The notes: generated by a model not told the origin, from the sequence alone. Shown: positions 16,975 to 28,350, counted from the first letter of the stretch. The stretch: DNA of 64,000 nt from Arthrobacter sp. B3I4 (GCF_030816855.1 NZ_JAUSYK010000001.1:806001-870000); one strand, 5' to 3'. A program made the numbers and translations.

Positions 16975-18468
16975 TCAGCCGGCCGCGGGGGTCTCCGGTT
17001 CGAGGTGGGCGATGGCGCGGGTGTCCTGGAACGCCCGGACGCCCTCGATGCCCTGCTCGCGACCCATGCCGGATTGCTTCATGCCGCCGAACGGGGCGCG
17101 CAGGTCCAGCCTTGTGGCCCCGTGGTCATTGACCCAGACGTAACCGCAGACCAGTTGTGCGCCCACGCGGTCCGCCGTCGCACGCTCGGCCGTCCACACC
17201 GAGGCGCAGAGGCCCGCCCAGCCGGAATTTGCTGCCCGCACGGCTTCCTCCTCGGTGTCGAACGGCAGCAGCGGGATGACGGGCCCGAACTGCTCCTGGG
17301 TGACCACGCGCAATTCGGGATCCGGGTCGATGACCAGCGCCGGGCGCAGGAAGTTCCCGCCCTGCAGGGCCGGGTCCGCGGGCAGGGACCCGTACTCCCG
17401 GACGTCGGCGCCGGCGGCCTTCGCTTCCTCGATGAGTTCGGCAACGAAAGCCTTCTGCACCGGCGAGTGCAGCGGACCCATGGTGGTTCCTTCGTCCAGG
17501 CCGTAGCCGATCACAGCCTGCTCCAGCCGGCTCGCCAGCCCCGCGGCGACCTCATCCAGCCGGGAACGATGGACGTAGATCCGCTTGGCGTTCATGCAGA
17601 TCTGGCCGGTGGTGTCGAAAACCGCGGCGTACAGGCGGTCCAGGTGGGTTTCGTCCAGGACCGCGTCCTCGAGGATGACGGCGGGATCGTTGCCGCCGAG
17701 TTCCAGCGTCACCCGGGTCAGCGATTTGGCGGCCATTTCCATGATCCGCCTGCCGCCGCCGACGCTGCCGGTGAAGCAGACCTTGGCGATGTCGGGGCTG
17801 GTGATGAGCGCTGCCATGTCGGCGTCCTTGCCGGTGACGACGTTCAGCACCCCGGGCGGCAGCTTCTCCGCGATCCGCTGGACCACGCGGGTTGTTGCAA
17901 GCGGCGCTGTGGGCGGGGGCTTTACGATGGCGGTGTTGCCCGCCAGCAGTGCGTGCGGCAACGACGCGGCCAGGATCGCGATGGGCCAGTTGAACGGCAC
18001 GATGACCGTCACCACGCCCAGCGGCTGGAACGCGACGGTGGTGGACACGGGGATCCCCGGGGCCGGCGGGAGCACCTTGGCGGCGTCCACCTCGTCGGCC
18101 AGGGACAGGGCGAGGTTCCAACGGATCTCGAACACCAGCGAGTCCACCCATGCCTCCTGGCGGATCTTTCCGTTCTCCTGGGACAGGATGGCGGCGTCCT
18201 CGTCACGGAAATCGGCGATGCCCTCCAGCGCGGCGCGCATCTGCTCTGCGCGCTGCTGGGCGCTTAGTGCCGACCACGCGGGAAACGCCGCCTTCGCTGC
18301 GGCGATGGCGTCATCGACGTCGGCGGCGCTGGCAGCGGCGGCGTGCCCGACGACGACTCCGGGCTTCCCCGGGTCCGGGATTTCCAGGGTGGAGCCGGCC
18401 TGGCGCTCGCTTCCCCCGATGAACAGGCCGGTGGTCACCGGCGCGGCGGTGTCTGTTGTGTTGGTCAT
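16975..18468 (-). CDS. NAD(P)-dependent aldehyde dehydrogenase
   Basis: A 497-residue ALDH with PFNWP (catalytic Asn, about 163), FTGSVGGG cofactor motif (about 240), the general base in LELGGNDP (Glu about 262) and the nucleophile Cys in TTGQICMN (about 297). Start ATG overlaps the end of the dioxygenase gene by 4 nt (ATGA), so both are made together. Possible substrates: vanillin or syringaldehyde, or the ring-cleavage semialdehyde formed by the dioxygenase. It is the last gene of the galB-galC-galD-dioxygenase-ALDH operon. Confidence 0.88.
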   Translation of the reverse strand: MTNTTDTAAPVTTGLFIGGSERQAGSTLEIPDPGKPGVVVGHAAAASAADVDDAIAAAKAAFPAWSALSAQQRAEQMRAALEGIADFRDEDAAILSQENGKIRQEAWVDSLVFEIRWNLALSLADEVDAAKVLPPAPGIPVSTTVAFQPLGVVTVIVPFNWPIAILAASLPHALLAGNTAIVKPPPTAPLATTRVVQRIAEKLPPGVLNVVTGKDADMAALITSPDIAKVCFTGSVGGGRRIMEMAAKSLTRVTLELGGNDPAVILEDAVLDETHLDRLYAAVFDTTGQICMNAKRIYVHRSRLDEVAAGLASRLEQAVIGYGLDEGTTMGPLHSPVQKAFVAELIEEAKAAGADVREYGSLPADPALQGGNFLRPALVIDPDPELRVVTQEQFGPVIPLLPFDTEEEAVRAANSGWAGLCASVWTAERATADRVGAQLVCGYVWVNDHGATRLDLRAPFGGMKQSGMGREQGIEGVRAFQDTRAIAHLEPETPAAG

Positions 18469-19544
18469 GACTGTGCACCTCTCTGTGCAAGGTTGGTCTG
18501 TGCGGTCCTGGGCTGGTCTGTCCCGGGCTGGGTTGCGCTGGGCTCGGTTGTGCCGGAGTCGGCGGATGCCGTCCTGGCTCCGTCCGGGACGTTCGGCGTC
18601 CCGTGGGTGTGGAACGTTTCGATCGTTTTCATGCCCCAGGCCTGCCCCTTCTTACGTTCCTCCTGGGACCATTCCACGACCGGGGAGTCCGGGTCCAGCA
18701 GCAGCCGGGCGCCGGCGTTGGCGAACTCAATGCGGTTGCCCCCGGGCTCCCAGACGTAGAGGAAGAAGGTCTGGTTGATGGCGTGCTTGTGCGGGCCGGA
18801 CTCGATGTGGATGCCGTTCTCCAGGAAGATGTCCGCCGCCTTGAGGATGTCTTCCCGGGTGTCGGGGGCGAAGGCCACGTGGTGCAGCCGGTTGCCGTGC
18901 TTGAGCCAGTCATCCGAGTAGACGATGTCGTAGGACTTGTTGTTGAAGTGAAACCACCAGGCGGCATATCCGCCGTCGTCGAGCTTGATGCGCTCGCTCT
19001 CCCGCCCGCCCAGGGCCTTCAGCACGAACTCGCCGTTGGCCACGACGTCCTTGGCCAGGTAATTGATGTGGTCCAGCCGCCGGGCGTTGACCCCGCGCCC
19101 CGGAAACGCCGACGCCTGGTTCTTCAGCGCAGGCTTGTCGTCGGTGGCGACGTAGCGCTCGGTCTCGTAGTAGATGCCCAGGTCGTGCCCGTCGGGATCC
19201 CGGAACGTGTAGGTGGGCCCGGTGCCGACCTCGCCGTCCACCCAGCCGACGCCAAGAGCGGTCGCCTCGATCGCCGCCACCCGGCGCTCCAGTGCCGCCT
19301 GGCTCGTGGCCCGGAACGTGGTCCGCCCGACGCCGGCGTCAGCTGACTCGGTGAGCTTCAGCGTGAAGAGCTGATACTCATCCCACGTGCGCAGGTACAC
19401 GGATTTTGCGCCGGGACCGCCGGATTCCGCGACGACGCGCATGGCGAGCAGGTCCCGGAAGAACCACAGGCTCTGCTCGAAGGTCGGAGTCAGCAGCTCC
19501 ACGTTCCCCAGGTGCGCGACGTCGAACGAGGTGTACTCGGTCAT
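18465..19544 (-). CDS. VOC-family extradiol ring-cleavage dioxygenase
   Basis: A 359-residue protein with two vicinal-oxygen-chelate modules (about 5-130 and 145-280). The first His ligand lies in DHINYLAKD, the second in RLHHVAFAPD, and the Glu ligand in WEPGGNRIEF, the H-H-E set of type-I catechol 2,3-dioxygenases (Fe or Mn). The C-terminal 45 residues are a low-complexity Thr/Ser/Gln-rich tail. It is coupled to an ALDH and lies 26 bp after galD, so its substrate is probably gallate, 3-O-methylgallate or protocatechuate. It stands where a LigAB-type GalA would be expected. Confidence 0.85.
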   Translation of the reverse strand: MTEYTSFDVAHLGNVELLTPTFEQSLWFFRDLLAMRVVAESGGPGAKSVYLRTWDEYQLFTLKLTESADAGVGRTTFRATSQAALERRVAAIEATALGVGWVDGEVGTGPTYTFRDPDGHDLGIYYETERYVATDDKPALKNQASAFPGRGVNARRLDHINYLAKDVVANGEFVLKALGGRESERIKLDDGGYAAWWFHFNNKSYDIVYSDDWLKHGNRLHHVAFAPDTREDILKAADIFLENGIHIESGPHKHAINQTFFLYVWEPGGNRIEFANAGARLLLDPDSPVVEWSQEERKKGQAWGMKTIETFHTHGTPNVPDGARTASADSGTTEPSATQPGTDQPRTAQTNLAQRGAQS

Positions 19545-19570
19545 GGATTAGTCCTCTCTTGCGGTGGGTG

Positions 19571-20650
19571 TCAGAGCCGGGGGCGCGGGAAGACGCGCCC
19601 CTCGAAGATCTTCCGGGCCGTCCTGAGGGCTGCCGAGGAGGTGACGGCGAAGCCGCCGGCGGCCGGCTCAAGGCCCACCTCGACGTCGAAGGAGCCCGTG
19701 GGGTGTTCGATCCGGAACGGCGAGCTCGGCGCCGGCAACACCGCGAGGTCGTGGCCGACGGAACCGTCCGCCAGCACTCCCGCGGCCACCGTGAGGGCGC
19801 CGAGCACGCCGATGGAAGTGTGCACGCGCACCGGCAGGAAACTGCGGGTGCGCACGGCGCCGCCGGCCGCCGGAGCGGACAGCAGGACCAGTTTCGGCAC
19901 GGTAGCGCCGCTGACGTCGCCCATCCCCATCAATTCGGCTGCGGCCAGGCGCAGGTCGTGGAGGCGGCCGGCCAGGCCGGCGTCGGCCTCGAGGTCACCG
20001 GGGGATTCATTGCCGGTCAGGCCGAGGTCGGCTGCCCGCAGCAACACGCTGGGCATGCCGTTGTCCACGCAGGTCAGGTCGATGTCCTGTACCCGGTCCA
20101 GCACGTTGCCGGTCGGAAACAGCGCCCCCGTCGACGAGCCTGCGGTGCCCTCGAAGTTGAGTTTGATCGCGCCTGCCGTGCCGGGAACCCCGTCGATCGG
20201 GAGGTCGCCGTCGTAGTCCACGTTGCCCCCCGGAGTGGCAAACTGCGCGGTGGCGATGCTGTCCGTGTTGACCATCCGGATACGCACCGCGGTGCGCTCG
20301 CCGCCGGCCCGGACCAGGCCCCGCTCGACGGCGAACGGCCCGACTCCGGCGAGGATGTTGCCGCAGTTCTGGCGGTCACTTACGGATGCCGCGTCGATGC
20401 CCACTTGCAGGAAGAGGTAGTCGACGTCGGCCAGGTTGTCGGGCGAGGGGGAGATGACGGCGACTTTGCTGGTGAGCGGGTGTGCCCCGCCCAGGCCGTC
20501 GATCTGCCGGGGATCGGGTGTGCCCATGATCCGCAGCAGCAGTCCGTCGCGTTCTTCCGGATCTTGGGGCAGGTCCGAGCCGAGAAAGTACGCGCCCTTG
20601 GAGGTGCCGCCGCGCATCAGCAGGCAGGGGATGCCGTCAACCGCTGCCAT
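19571..20650 (-). CDS. galD: 4-oxalomesaconate tautomerase (GalD / PrpF fold)
   Basis: This 359-residue protein has the PrpF double-hotdog fold. The start CLLMRGGTSKGAYFL (about 9-23) and IDGLGGAHPLTSKVAVI (about 50-66) are typical of GalD, as is the DRQNCGNILAGVGPFA segment (about 92) with an active-site Cys. GalD interconverts enol and keto forms of 4-oxalomesaconate after gallate ring cleavage. PrpF aconitate isomerases share the fold, but the next-door GalC and GalB make GalD the better name. Its start overlaps the galC end by 14 nt. Confidence 0.85.
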   Translation of the reverse strand: MAAVDGIPCLLMRGGTSKGAYFLGSDLPQDPEERDGLLLRIMGTPDPRQIDGLGGAHPLTSKVAVISPSPDNLADVDYLFLQVGIDAASVSDRQNCGNILAGVGPFAVERGLVRAGGERTAVRIRMVNTDSIATAQFATPGGNVDYDGDLPIDGVPGTAGAIKLNFEGTAGSSTGALFPTGNVLDRVQDIDLTCVDNGMPSVLLRAADLGLTGNESPGDLEADAGLAGRLHDLRLAAAELMGMGDVSGATVPKLVLLSAPAAGGAVRTRSFLPVRVHTSIGVLGALTVAAGVLADGSVGHDLAVLPAPSSPFRIEHPTGSFDVEVGLEPAAGGFAVTSSAALRTARKIFEGRVFPRPRL

Positions 20651-21343
20651 CGCCGGCCTCGTACTCCGCGGCGGTCAGGTACCGGACCCCAAGCCCGGCA
20701 AGCACGCCGCGGAGCCGGTTGCGGTCCAGGCTAAGCTCGCCGGTACGGTAGGCAGCCCTGGATTCCTCCTCGCGGGCAACCCGGGCGTCGGCGGCCTCGA
20801 GTGCCCCCCGGGCAGCGGGCCGCGGCACGCAGAGCACACCGTCGTCGTCGGCCACGATCACATCGCCGGGGCGCACGACGGCGCCGCCCACCGTTATCGG
20901 AACGTTGACCGACCCGGCCGTGGCTTTCACTGTGCCCTGGGCGTTGACCGCGGCGGACCAGACCGGAAAGCCCATTGCCCGCAGCTCGGCCACGTCGCGG
21001 ACGCCGCCCGTTGTGACGAGTCCGCGGACCCCGCGGTGCTGCAGCGCGGTGGCGAACAGCTCACCGAACGAACCGTCCAGGGAGGGCGAGGTGGTGGTCA
21101 CCACCAGGATGTCGCCCTCACGGCACTGTTCCACGGCGGCATGGATCATCAGATTGTCCCCCGGCCAGCACAGGACGGTGACGGCGGACCCGGCGATCCG
21201 GATACCGTTCTGGATGGGCCGCAGCGAGGCGCCGACCAGGCCGCTGCGGCCCATCGCCTCGTGCACGGTGGCCACGCCGTGCCCGCCAAGCGCGCCGATC
21301 ACCGGGGTTTCGACCCGTGCGATGTCCGTGACCACGACGGGTT

Positions 21344-21347
<4 letters not shown>
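20637..21347 (-). CDS. galC: 4-carboxy-4-hydroxy-2-oxoadipate aldolase / oxaloacetate decarboxylase (GalC, RraA fold)
   Basis: A 236-residue class-II pyruvate aldolase of the RraA/HMG-aldolase family. The active-site signature is present: GGVRD (about 114), the preceding RGLVTTGG, and VVRPGDVIVADDDGVLCVP (about 160). It splits the hydrated oxalomesaconate into pyruvate and oxaloacetate. GTG at 21347 overlaps the galB stop (GTGA), and the stop overlaps galD, so the three genes are translationally coupled. Confidence 0.88.
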
Positions 21348-23670
<2,323 letters not shown>

Positions 23671-23676
23671 CGCCGC

Positions 23677-24375
23677 TCAGGTGGCGAGGGGTGCTGCGGA
23701 TTCCGCCGACGAGACGTCGCGGAGGGCCTCGATGACGCTGAGCAGGTGGCTGCGCACCGCCTGCTCGGCGGCGTCAGGATCCCGGGCGACAACGGCGTCG
23801 ATGATGGCGGCGTGCTCCAGCACCGAGACCTTTGCCCGCTGCGGCCGGGACGACAACTTGAACTGGTGCCTGACGCTCTGGGCGTGCAGCCGCGCCAGAA
23901 CCTCGGAGGCGGTGGAATGGTGGCTGAGCTCCCGGATCCGGTTGTCCAGGGACAGGTTCAGGCGCGAATATTCCACCAGGTCACCCTCCGCCACGGACTC
24001 CATCATCCGGGCCCGCAGGGTTTCCAGGGCGGCGGCGTCGTCATCCGAAAGAGTGGCGGCGGTCTTCGCGGCGCAGAGTCCCTCGACGCCGATCCGTACC
24101 TCCAGGATCTCGATTGCCTCGTCCACGGAAATCGATCTCACCCGGGAACCCCGGTTCGGCAGGCGTTCCACCAGCCCCTCGCCTGCGAGTTCGAGCAGCG
24201 CGGTGCGAACGGTGGCCCGGCTGGCGGAAAACGCAGCACTGAGGTCGGCCTCGATCAGGCGCTGGTTCGGAGCGTACTCACCCCGGATGATCGCGCCCCG
24301 GATGACGTCGGTGACCCGCGGGTCGGCGGCTGGCGCCCCGGCCTGCGCTGCTGGACTGCCAGCTGCTGACGACAT
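23677..24375 (-). CDS. GntR-family (FadR/FCD subfamily) regulator
   Basis: A 232-residue protein with an N-terminal winged helix (about 20-85: VIRGAIIRGEYAPNQRLIEADLSAAFSASRATVRTALLELAGEGLV) shown here in part, and a C-terminal all-helical FCD ligand-binding domain with the metal-binding His residues expected around DNRIRELSHHST and the LEHAAIIDAV segment. FCD regulators sense carboxylic acids. ATG 24375 is used; GTG 24381 is also possible. It ends 6 bp from ligM copy 2, and a shared operator-like sequence lies before both this gene and ligM2/galB. Confidence 0.92.
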   Translation of the reverse strand: MSSAAGSPAAQAGAPAADPRVTDVIRGAIIRGEYAPNQRLIEADLSAAFSASRATVRTALLELAGEGLVERLPNRGSRVRSISVDEAIEILEVRIGVEGLCAAKTAATLSDDDAAALETLRARMMESVAEGDLVEYSRLNLSLDNRIRELSHHSTASEVLARLHAQSVRHQFKLSSRPQRAKVSVLEHAAIIDAVVARDPDAAEQAVRSHLLSVIEALRDVSSAESAAPLAT

Positions 24376-24420
24376 GTGCACTCAACTCCCGGAGAAGACG
24401 GATCAAGGAAGGGGCCCCCG

Positions 24421-25248
24421 GTGCGGGACACCATTTTGTTTACAATCTTAGGAGCATCCGGGCCGGGCGTCCGCCAGCACGTCGCTGTGTTGGGTCTGGG
24501 GGAGGCCGGAAGCATTTATGCCGCGGACCTGGCCGGCTGCGGCGTGGCCGTGACGGCAGCCGACCCGGCGGTTCCTGCCCCGCCGGCCGGGGTCACGCTG
24601 GCCGCATGCATTCCGGAGGCGGTCCGCGGCGCGGGCCTGGTCCTGAGCCTGGTCGGGGGGAGGGCTGCGGAAGCTGTCCTTGCGGAAGCCCTGCCCGCGA
24701 TGGAACCGGCAGCCATCTACGCAGACCTGAATACCGCCGGCCCCGACGACAAGCGGCGGTTCGCACAGCAGGCGCAGCAGCACGGCATCGCGTTCGCTGA
24801 CGTCGCCATCCTGGCACCGGTTCCCCGGGCCCGGCTGAGAACGCCGCTGGTGCTCAGCGGAGGCGGCGCGGAGGGGTTGCTGCCCGTCCTGGCCGGCTGG
24901 GGGATCCCGGCGGCCAGCGTCGGCAACGAACCCGGGACGGCCGCCGGATTGAAACTGTTGCGCAGTGTCTTCATGAAGGGGCTTGCGGCCACGATCCTCG
25001 AGTCCGTTGCTGCCGCTCGGGCGGTGGGGGCAGAGGAGTGGCTTGTCGACCAGATCGCCTCGGAGCTGGGCCCGTCCGGCCACTCGCTGGTGGTGCGGAT
25101 TCTGGAGGGCACGCCGGTCCACGCCGCGCGCCGGGAAGCTGAGATGTCCGCCGCGCGCGGGTTCCTGGAAACCCTTGGCGCGGCGCATCCGATCACGGAC
25201 GCCACCATCGAGTGGCTGCATTCTCTCGCCCCGGGCAAACCATCCTGA
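24421..25248 (+). CDS. NAD(P)-dependent oxidoreductase, 6-phosphogluconate dehydrogenase-like (DUF1932)
   Basis: A Rossmann-fold protein with VAVLGLGEAGSIYAADLAG near its start, followed by YADLNTAGP (about residue 100) and a C-terminal helical DUF1932 domain (about 180-250, AAGLKLLRSVFMKG with a catalytic-type Lys). Relatives are beta-hydroxyacid dehydrogenases; substrate unknown. The start is uncertain: GTG 24421 has AAGGAAGG upstream but places the GntR operator inside the gene; GTG 24487 would start right at the Rossmann motif. Divergence from the GntR gene ties it to the aromatic cluster. Confidence 0.75.
   Translation: MRDTILFTILGASGPGVRQHVAVLGLGEAGSIYAADLAGCGVAVTAADPAVPAPPAGVTLAACIPEAVRGAGLVLSLVGGRAAEAVLAEALPAMEPAAIYADLNTAGPDDKRRFAQQAQQHGIAFADVAILAPVPRARLRTPLVLSGGGAEGLLPVLAGWGIPAASVGNEPGTAAGLKLLRSVFMKGLAATILESVAAARAVGAEEWLVDQIASELGPSGHSLVVRILEGTPVHAARREAEMSAARGFLETLGAAHPITDATIEWLHSLAPGKPS
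24430..24447. promoter_or_regulatory. Putative GntR operator in the GntR/oxidoreductase spacer
   Basis: ACCATTTTGTTTACAATC contains TTGT-TT-ACAA, a clean FCD-type dyad, and matches the site at 22157. It lies 55 bp upstream of the GntR ATG and at or just inside the start of the divergent oxidoreductase gene. Confidence 0.6.
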
Positions 25249-25269
25249 CGGCGCGGTCGGCCCTTCCAT

Positions 25270-25309
25270 GGCTGCCGCCCTACGCTGGCTGCCGCCCTAC
25301 GCTGGCTGC
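25270..25309. repeat. 17-bp tandem repeat, 2.35 copies
   Basis: GGCTGCCGCCCTACGCT is repeated twice exactly plus GGCTGC. It covers the 3' end of the small gene at 25297, whose stop codon lies in the second copy, so slippage here would change its C-terminus. Confidence 0.7.
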
Positions 25310-25557
25310 GGCGCCGAAGCTCGGGTCACCCGCCAGAGGGTGCACTCGTCGGCGTTAACCACCTTGCGAGCCCCCGTTTGCCGGTCCAGGATCCAGACGA
25401 CGCCGATTCCGGGAGCCGTTTCCTGGACGCAGCCGCGGCGGATCACGACGTCGTCGTAGTTCGGTCCGACCCGCAACCGGGCCTCGATCTCATCCCCGCG
25501 GTGCAGCTGGTCGAGGGCGCGGACCCGGACTACCTGTGCTTTGGCTTCCTTCAACAT
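25297..25557 (-). CDS. Small hypothetical protein
   Basis: An 86-residue soluble protein I do not recognise. The ATG at 25557 (MLKEAKAQVVRV) is chosen over an upstream in-frame ATG at 25596 because the extension is Arg/Pro/Ser-rich and unlike a normal N-terminus. The body has alternating strands (RVRALDQLHRGDEIEARLRV, then GIGVVWILDRQTGARKVV), suggesting a small beta-rich fold. It stands alone between the oxidoreductase and the GH13 gene. Confidence 0.55.
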   Translation of the reverse strand: MLKEAKAQVVRVRALDQLHRGDEIEARLRVGPNYDDVVIRRGCVQETAPGIGVVWILDRQTGARKVVNADECTLWRVTRASAPQPA

Positions 25558-25672
25558 GGCGGGCCTCCTGGAGCTGGAGCGTGGACCTGCGGGCACTTCC
25601 AGTGTCCGGCGCCGATGTTGCCGCCGCGTTTCCGGTCGGTAAGGAACGCGTTAGTTTACGGAGCGCAATCGT

Positions 25673-27367
25673 TCAGGGGCTGAGGCGGTCCTCCGGATGA
25701 CGGATCCGGAACCAGCGGAAACCGTAGTGATCCAGCGCGAGTTCGAAACTACCGTCGTCGCCCAGCGGCACGTCTTCGCCGTCCAACAGGTCCTGCAAGA
25801 CCGCGCCGGCGTAGGAGCGGTCCGGCTCGTCCGGCGAGGCCGCGTTGGCGCTGACCGAGACGGGGCCGGCCCCGAAATTGTGGGCGAGGACCAAGGCGGA
25901 CCCGTCCCGGCTGCAGCGGTGCACCAGCACGCTGGCGGCAGGCTGGCTGATCAGCTCGAACCGGCCCCAGCCCAGTTCGGGGCTTTCGCGGTAGCGCTGG
26001 ATGAGCACGGCAATGAAGTTCCACAAGGACTGCGGATCCCGTTTCGCCGCAACCGCGTTGATGTTCTTGGGGCCGAAGTAGCCGTCCACCACGCGGGCCA
26101 CCAGCCGCTCCTCGGGCGCCGTCGAGAATCCGGCGTTGGCGGTGTCATTCCACTGCATCGGGGAGCGGACGGCGGAACGGCCCTCGGCCCGCAGGTCTTC
26201 ACCCATCCCGAGCTCCTCGCCGTAGAAGAGCACGGGGGTGCCGGGCAGCGAGAACATCAGCGAATACACCATCCGGATCCGGGCGGGGTCGCCGTCGAGC
26301 ATGGTCGGCAACCGGCGGCGTAGCCCGCGGCCGTACATCTGCATGTCAGGATCCGGGCCGAATGCCGCGAACACCTCCGCCCGTTCCGCCTCGCTGAGCT
26401 TGTCCAGCGTCAGCTCGTCATGGTTGCGGACAAATATCGCCCATTGGTTGTCGGGGTGGATTGCCGGCCGGGACTTGAGCGTCCTTGCCAGCGGCCGGGC
26501 GTCGCCGCGGGCCAGGGAAAGGTACATGTTCTGCATGGCGAGGAAGTCGAACTGCATGTTCAGCTCGTTCCCCGCCGCACCGCCAAAGTATTTGAGCTGT
26601 TCCTTGTAAGGCAGGTTGACCTCGCCGAGCAGGACGGCAGTGCCGTCCCTCCGGTCCAGGAAGCTCCGCAGGGCGGTCAGGTATTCGTGGGGATCGATCC
26701 GTGCGGCCTTGTCCTTCGGCTCGCCGAGCAGTTCGAGGAAGAACGGGACGGCATCGAGCCTGAAGCCGTCCAGCCCCAGTTGCAGCCAGAAGCCCATGGA
26801 TTTGGCAATTTCGTCCCGGACCCGCGGGTTCATCACGTTCAGATCCGGCTGGTGCTTGGCGAACATGTGCAGGTACCACTCACCGGTGGTCTTTTCCTGG
26901 GTCCAGATCGACGTTTCCTCACCGGGGAACACCACCTGGGCGGAGGTGTCCGGCGGGGTGTCCTTCCGCCACACGTAATAGTCCCGGTAGGGGTTGTCCA
27001 CCGATTTGCGGGCCTCCACGAACCAGGGGTGCTTGTCCGAGGTGTGGTTGATGACGAAGTCCGCGATCACCCGGATGCCGCGGTCGTGGGCGGTGCGGAT
27101 GAACTCGACGACGTCGCCAAGGGTCCCGAGCCGGCGGTCCACGCCGTACATGTCGGTGACGTCATAGCCGTCATCGCGGTCCGGGGACGGGTAGAAGGGC
27201 ATCAGCCAGATGCAGGTCACCCCGAGGGCTGCGAGGTAGTCCACCCGCTGGGTCAGGCCGGCGAAGTCTCCGATCCCGTCGCCGTCGTTGTCGAAAAAGG
27301 TCTCCGGGTCGAGGCAGTAGATGACGGCATTCTTCCACCAGAGGTCCGAGGTCTCGGCGATTCTCAC
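25673..27367 (-). CDS. GH13 alpha-amylase-family enzyme (trehalose synthase-like)
   Basis: A 564-residue glycoside hydrolase family 13 protein. Region I is VIADFVINHTS (about 105), region II DGFRLDAV carries the nucleophile Asp (about 195), region III LLGEVN the acid Glu (about 245) and region IV VRNHDELT the third Asp (about 310). The opening WWKNAVIYCLDPETFFDNDGDG and the fold resemble trehalose synthase / alpha-glucosyltransferases, but a single label is not safe. GTG 27367 overlaps the upstream oxidoreductase stop (GTGA). It may act in trehalose or maltose metabolism in the cytoplasm. Confidence 0.85.
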   Translation of the reverse strand: MRIAETSDLWWKNAVIYCLDPETFFDNDGDGIGDFAGLTQRVDYLAALGVTCIWLMPFYPSPDRDDGYDVTDMYGVDRRLGTLGDVVEFIRTAHDRGIRVIADFVINHTSDKHPWFVEARKSVDNPYRDYYVWRKDTPPDTSAQVVFPGEETSIWTQEKTTGEWYLHMFAKHQPDLNVMNPRVRDEIAKSMGFWLQLGLDGFRLDAVPFFLELLGEPKDKAARIDPHEYLTALRSFLDRRDGTAVLLGEVNLPYKEQLKYFGGAAGNELNMQFDFLAMQNMYLSLARGDARPLARTLKSRPAIHPDNQWAIFVRNHDELTLDKLSEAERAEVFAAFGPDPDMQMYGRGLRRRLPTMLDGDPARIRMVYSLMFSLPGTPVLFYGEELGMGEDLRAEGRSAVRSPMQWNDTANAGFSTAPEERLVARVVDGYFGPKNINAVAAKRDPQSLWNFIAVLIQRYRESPELGWGRFELISQPAASVLVHRCSRDGSALVLAHNFGAGPVSVSANAASPDEPDRSYAGAVLQDLLDGEDVPLGDDGSFELALDHYGFRWFRIRHPEDRLSP

Positions 27368-28350
27368 GCGGGCACTCCCTGGGTCCGGCGGCCCGCCCGG
27401 AGTTGGGGAAGGACGTGTCCGGCGAAGGCATCGATGAAGGGGGCCTGGTGCTGGCCGACGAAATGCAGGTAAAGCTCGTCGAAGCCGAGGTCCAGGTAAT
27501 CTGCAAGCCACTGGGCATGCTCCGCGGTGTCGGCCGAGATGTTGACGACCTTCCGCACCTGGTCGGGGCCGACGTCGGCGCTGACGCCGTCGAAGTGGGC
27601 GGCGCTGGCCAGGTCCCAGGGGATCGGCGGACTGAACACGTTGGTCCGCCACTGGTCGAGGGCGACAGCGAGGGCTTCCGCCCCGGTCGGGGCCCAGGAG
27701 AGGTGGACCTGCAGCACCGCCTTGCCGGCGCCGCCGGCGTCCCGGTAAGCGGACAGCATGTCCCGAAGCTTGGCCGCGGGCTGGTTCACGGTCACGAGGC
27801 CATCAGCCCAGGCCGCGGCACGGCGGGCAGTTTCAACACTGACGGCCGGAGCGATCAGCGGCGGTTTGACCTCCGGCACGTCCCACACCCTGGCTTGTTC
27901 CACCGTGACCAGTCCGTGGTGCGTGACCTCCTCGCCGGCATGCAGCCGGCGGATCACCTCCACGCACTCCTCAAGCCGGCGCTGCCGGGTTTCCTTGGAA
28001 GGCCACGGGTCGCCGGTGATGTGCTCATTCATGTTCTCGCCGCTTCCGGGCGCCATCCAGAAGCGTCCGGGAAACATGTCTGCCAGTGTTGCCGAGGCGT
28101 GCGCGATGATTGCCGGGTGATAGCGCTGTCCCGGGGCAGTCACCACACCGAACCGCAGGCCCGTGGTGGCCAGGGCCGCGCCGAGCCAGGACCAGGCGAA
28201 ACCGGAGTGGCCCTGGCGGGCAGACCACGGTTCGATGTGATCCGAGCACATCGCGGCGTCGAATCCAGCCTGTTCCGCCAGTTGCACATCCTTGAGCAGC
28301 TGGCCGGGGTCGATTTGCTCGTGCGAGGCGTGGAACCCGATGGTAGCCAT
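27364..28350 (-). CDS. LLM-class flavin-dependent oxidoreductase (TIGR03885-like)
   Basis: A 328-residue bacterial-luciferase-like TIM barrel. Features: GFHASHEQIDPGQLLKDVQLAEQAGFD at the N-terminus (shown here in part as family hallmark), WLGAALATTGLRFGVVTAPG (about 55) and GRFWMAPGSGENMNEH (about 95). The family includes F420- and FMN-dependent enzymes; this subgroup is often described as a non-F420 flavin enzyme found beside GH13 genes, which is the case here with a 4-nt overlap. Substrate unknown. Confidence 0.88.
   Translation of the reverse strand: MATIGFHASHEQIDPGQLLKDVQLAEQAGFDAAMCSDHIEPWSARQGHSGFAWSWLGAALATTGLRFGVVTAPGQRYHPAIIAHASATLADMFPGRFWMAPGSGENMNEHITGDPWPSKETRQRRLEECVEVIRRLHAGEEVTHHGLVTVEQARVWDVPEVKPPLIAPAVSVETARRAAAWADGLVTVNQPAAKLRDMLSAYRDAGGAGKAVLQVHLSWAPTGAEALAVALDQWRTNVFSPPIPWDLASAAHFDGVSADVGPDQVRKVVNISADTAEHAQWLADYLDLGFDELYLHFVGQHQAPFIDAFAGHVLPQLRAGRRTQGVPA

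Noticed and set aside
25270..25309. CRISPR-like repeat
   Set aside because: Units are contiguous without spacers and only just over two copies; it is a simple tandem duplication.
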